A DNA stretch of 32,664 nt, taken from assembly GCA_938003745.1 (NCBI GenBank), contig CALKXS010000078.1, positions 1 to 32,664 of the forward strand, written 5' to 3'. Positions 32,094-32,664 of the stretch are shown one piece after another. The DNA comes from an uncultured Algibacter sp. Lineage in GTDB: Bacteria > Bacteroidota > Bacteroidia > Flavobacteriales > Flavobacteriaceae. The translations under genes and the position numbers were made by a program. Each line of letters begins with the position of its first letter. The stretch's first letter is position 1. The notes beneath the pieces are model-generated. The model ran no database searches. It was not told the origin of the DNA and saw only the letters and a program-made list of their open reading frames with translations.

Positions 32094-32492
32094 ATGGTAA
32101 GAATTATTGGTTACAAACAAAGACAAAAAGAAAACGGAGAACTATTTAATGTTCTGGAACTTCAAGGAGGTGTAGAATTGATTAAGTCAAAATCTACAGG
32201 TAATTTTTATGCAACTGCAAAAAAGGCTTACATACCCTCAACATTTGATGAGCAAACTTGTATTGCTTTGACAGGTACAGAAATGCAGGGTAGCATTATT
32301 AAAGAAGAATGTGAACCCTATGAGTATGTTGTTACAGAAACAGGTGAAGAAATTACAATGTATCATAGATGGACTTATATGCCAGAGGATGTGAAAGAAC
32401 CTGTAGCTAAAAATACTCCATTAGAGACTGAAACACTACAACCAAGTATTGAGCAGTTTAGCCAAAATGGAGCTTTACAGTATGCTTCTTAA
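32094..32492 (+). CDS. uncharacterised mobile-element protein (132 aa)
   Basis: I start it at the ATG at 32094 (MVRIIGYKQRQKENGELFNV); the open frame to 32019 has a hydrophobic, unlikely N-terminus. The protein begins with beta-rich segments (RIIGYKQRQ, FNVLELQGGVELIKS, NFYATAKKAYIP), then an acidic, Pro-rich tail (EPVAKNTPLETETLQPS). This arrangement of a compact beta domain and acidic tail resembles single-strand-binding-type proteins, but no SSB motif is certain. It resumes the plus-strand element genes after the cargo, 60 bp before the JAB/RadC-like gene. Function not recognised. Confidence 0.75.
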   Translation: MVRIIGYKQRQKENGELFNVLELQGGVELIKSKSTGNFYATAKKAYIPSTFDEQTCIALTGTEMQGSIIKEECEPYEYVVTETGEEITMYHRWTYMPEDVKEPVAKNTPLETETLQPSIEQFSQNGALQYAS

Positions 32493-32504
32493 TTAATCTA
32501 TAAC

Positions 32505-32536
32505 AAAAGGCATTACTACTAAAGTGATGCCTTTTT
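32505..32536 (+). terminator. terminator after the 132-aa gene
   Basis: AAAAGGCATTAC (32505-32516) and GTGATGCCTTTT (32524-32535) pair over 12 bp (one T-G wobble) with a 7-nt loop, followed by a T and AT-rich sequence. Confidence 0.85.
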
Positions 32537-32551
32537 AATTTTTATAACCTT

Positions 32552-32664
32552 ATGGAAATAGCAGAAATTAAAGTTTCTTATACCAACAATAACAAGAAAC
32601 GATTAAAAATAACCAACAGTAAAATGTCTTATGATTTACTATTAGCTTGTTGGAATAAACATAC
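32552..32664 (+). CDS. JAB/RadC-like domain protein, N-terminal part, cut by window edge
   Basis: Starting at ATG 32552, 37 codons are visible to the edge: MEIAEIKVSYTNNNKKRLKI then TNSKMSYDLLLACWNK. This matches the opening of the RadC-like JAB-domain proteins that are near-universal on Bacteroidota integrative elements, whose metal-binding JAB motif would lie beyond the window. The preceding terminator means it has its own promoter or read-through transcription. The assignment rests on a short remembered N-terminal pattern. Confidence 0.65.
   Translation, partial: MEIAEIKVSYTNNNKKRLKITNSKMSYDLLLACWNKH

Overview
The window is an AT-rich chromosomal segment from a member of the Bacteroidota, most likely a marine-type Flavobacteriaceae. 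Evidence: promoters with the Bacteroidota -7 motif TAnnTTTG (tRNA-Asn has TTG-N19-TATATTTG), a TonB receptor with an N-terminal carboxypeptidase-like repeat, a DUF3871 protein, and integrase and JAB/RadC-like proteins of the type carried by Bacteroidota mobile elements. Species cannot be named from the sequence alone.

Region 1 (1-13743) is host chromosome. It opens with the cut-off 5' end of an IS1595-type transposase (minus strand). A minus-strand metal-uptake operon follows, in transcription order: TonB-dependent receptor, TroA/MntA-like binding lipoprotein, ABC ATPase and two permeases that each carry a winged-helix-like C-terminal tail. It diverges from a DtxR/MntR-type regulator across a 98-bp gap holding a perfect 36-bp palindrome and a second related box. 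A third related box precedes the feoA-feoB operon (with a small FeoB-associated Cys-rich protein), so one regulator may coordinate Mn and Fe uptake. A secreted DUF1080 protein, a SCO1-like copper protein and the site-2 protease RseP complete this region.

Region 2 (13744 to beyond the right edge) is an integrated mobile element inserted at the 3' end of tRNA-Asn. After the tRNA come a terminator-like hairpin, a perfect 11-bp tandem repeat, an unrecognised 286-aa protein, a palindrome-rich control region, a helix-turn-helix protein overlapping a Rep-like protein, a tyrosine recombinase, a Sak4/AAA_24-like ATPase and a DUF3871 protein. At the right edge a small unrecognised protein and the start of a JAB/RadC-like protein resume on the plus strand. 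The right attachment site lies outside the window.

Region 3 (19403-31813) is cargo inside that element: a tightly packed minus-strand operon. Order: XRE regulator, UvrD-like helicase, RecB-like Fe-S nuclease, DUF262/DUF1524 (GmrSD-like) protein, type III Mod, type III Res, DUF3800 protein and, 30 bp later, two small membrane proteins. The first seven genes overlap or are separated by at most 4 bp. It looks like an anti-phage defence operon joining a type III restriction-modification system to a helicase-nuclease pair and a GmrSD-like effector. I do not recognise this gene set as a named system. The helicase and nuclease appear to be two halves of a RecB/AddB-like enzyme: the first Fe-S cysteine lies at the end of the helicase and the other three in the nuclease.

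No stretch longer than about 300 bases lacks a gene; the longest gaps (2503-2741, 11238-11478, 31814-32093) are described below.
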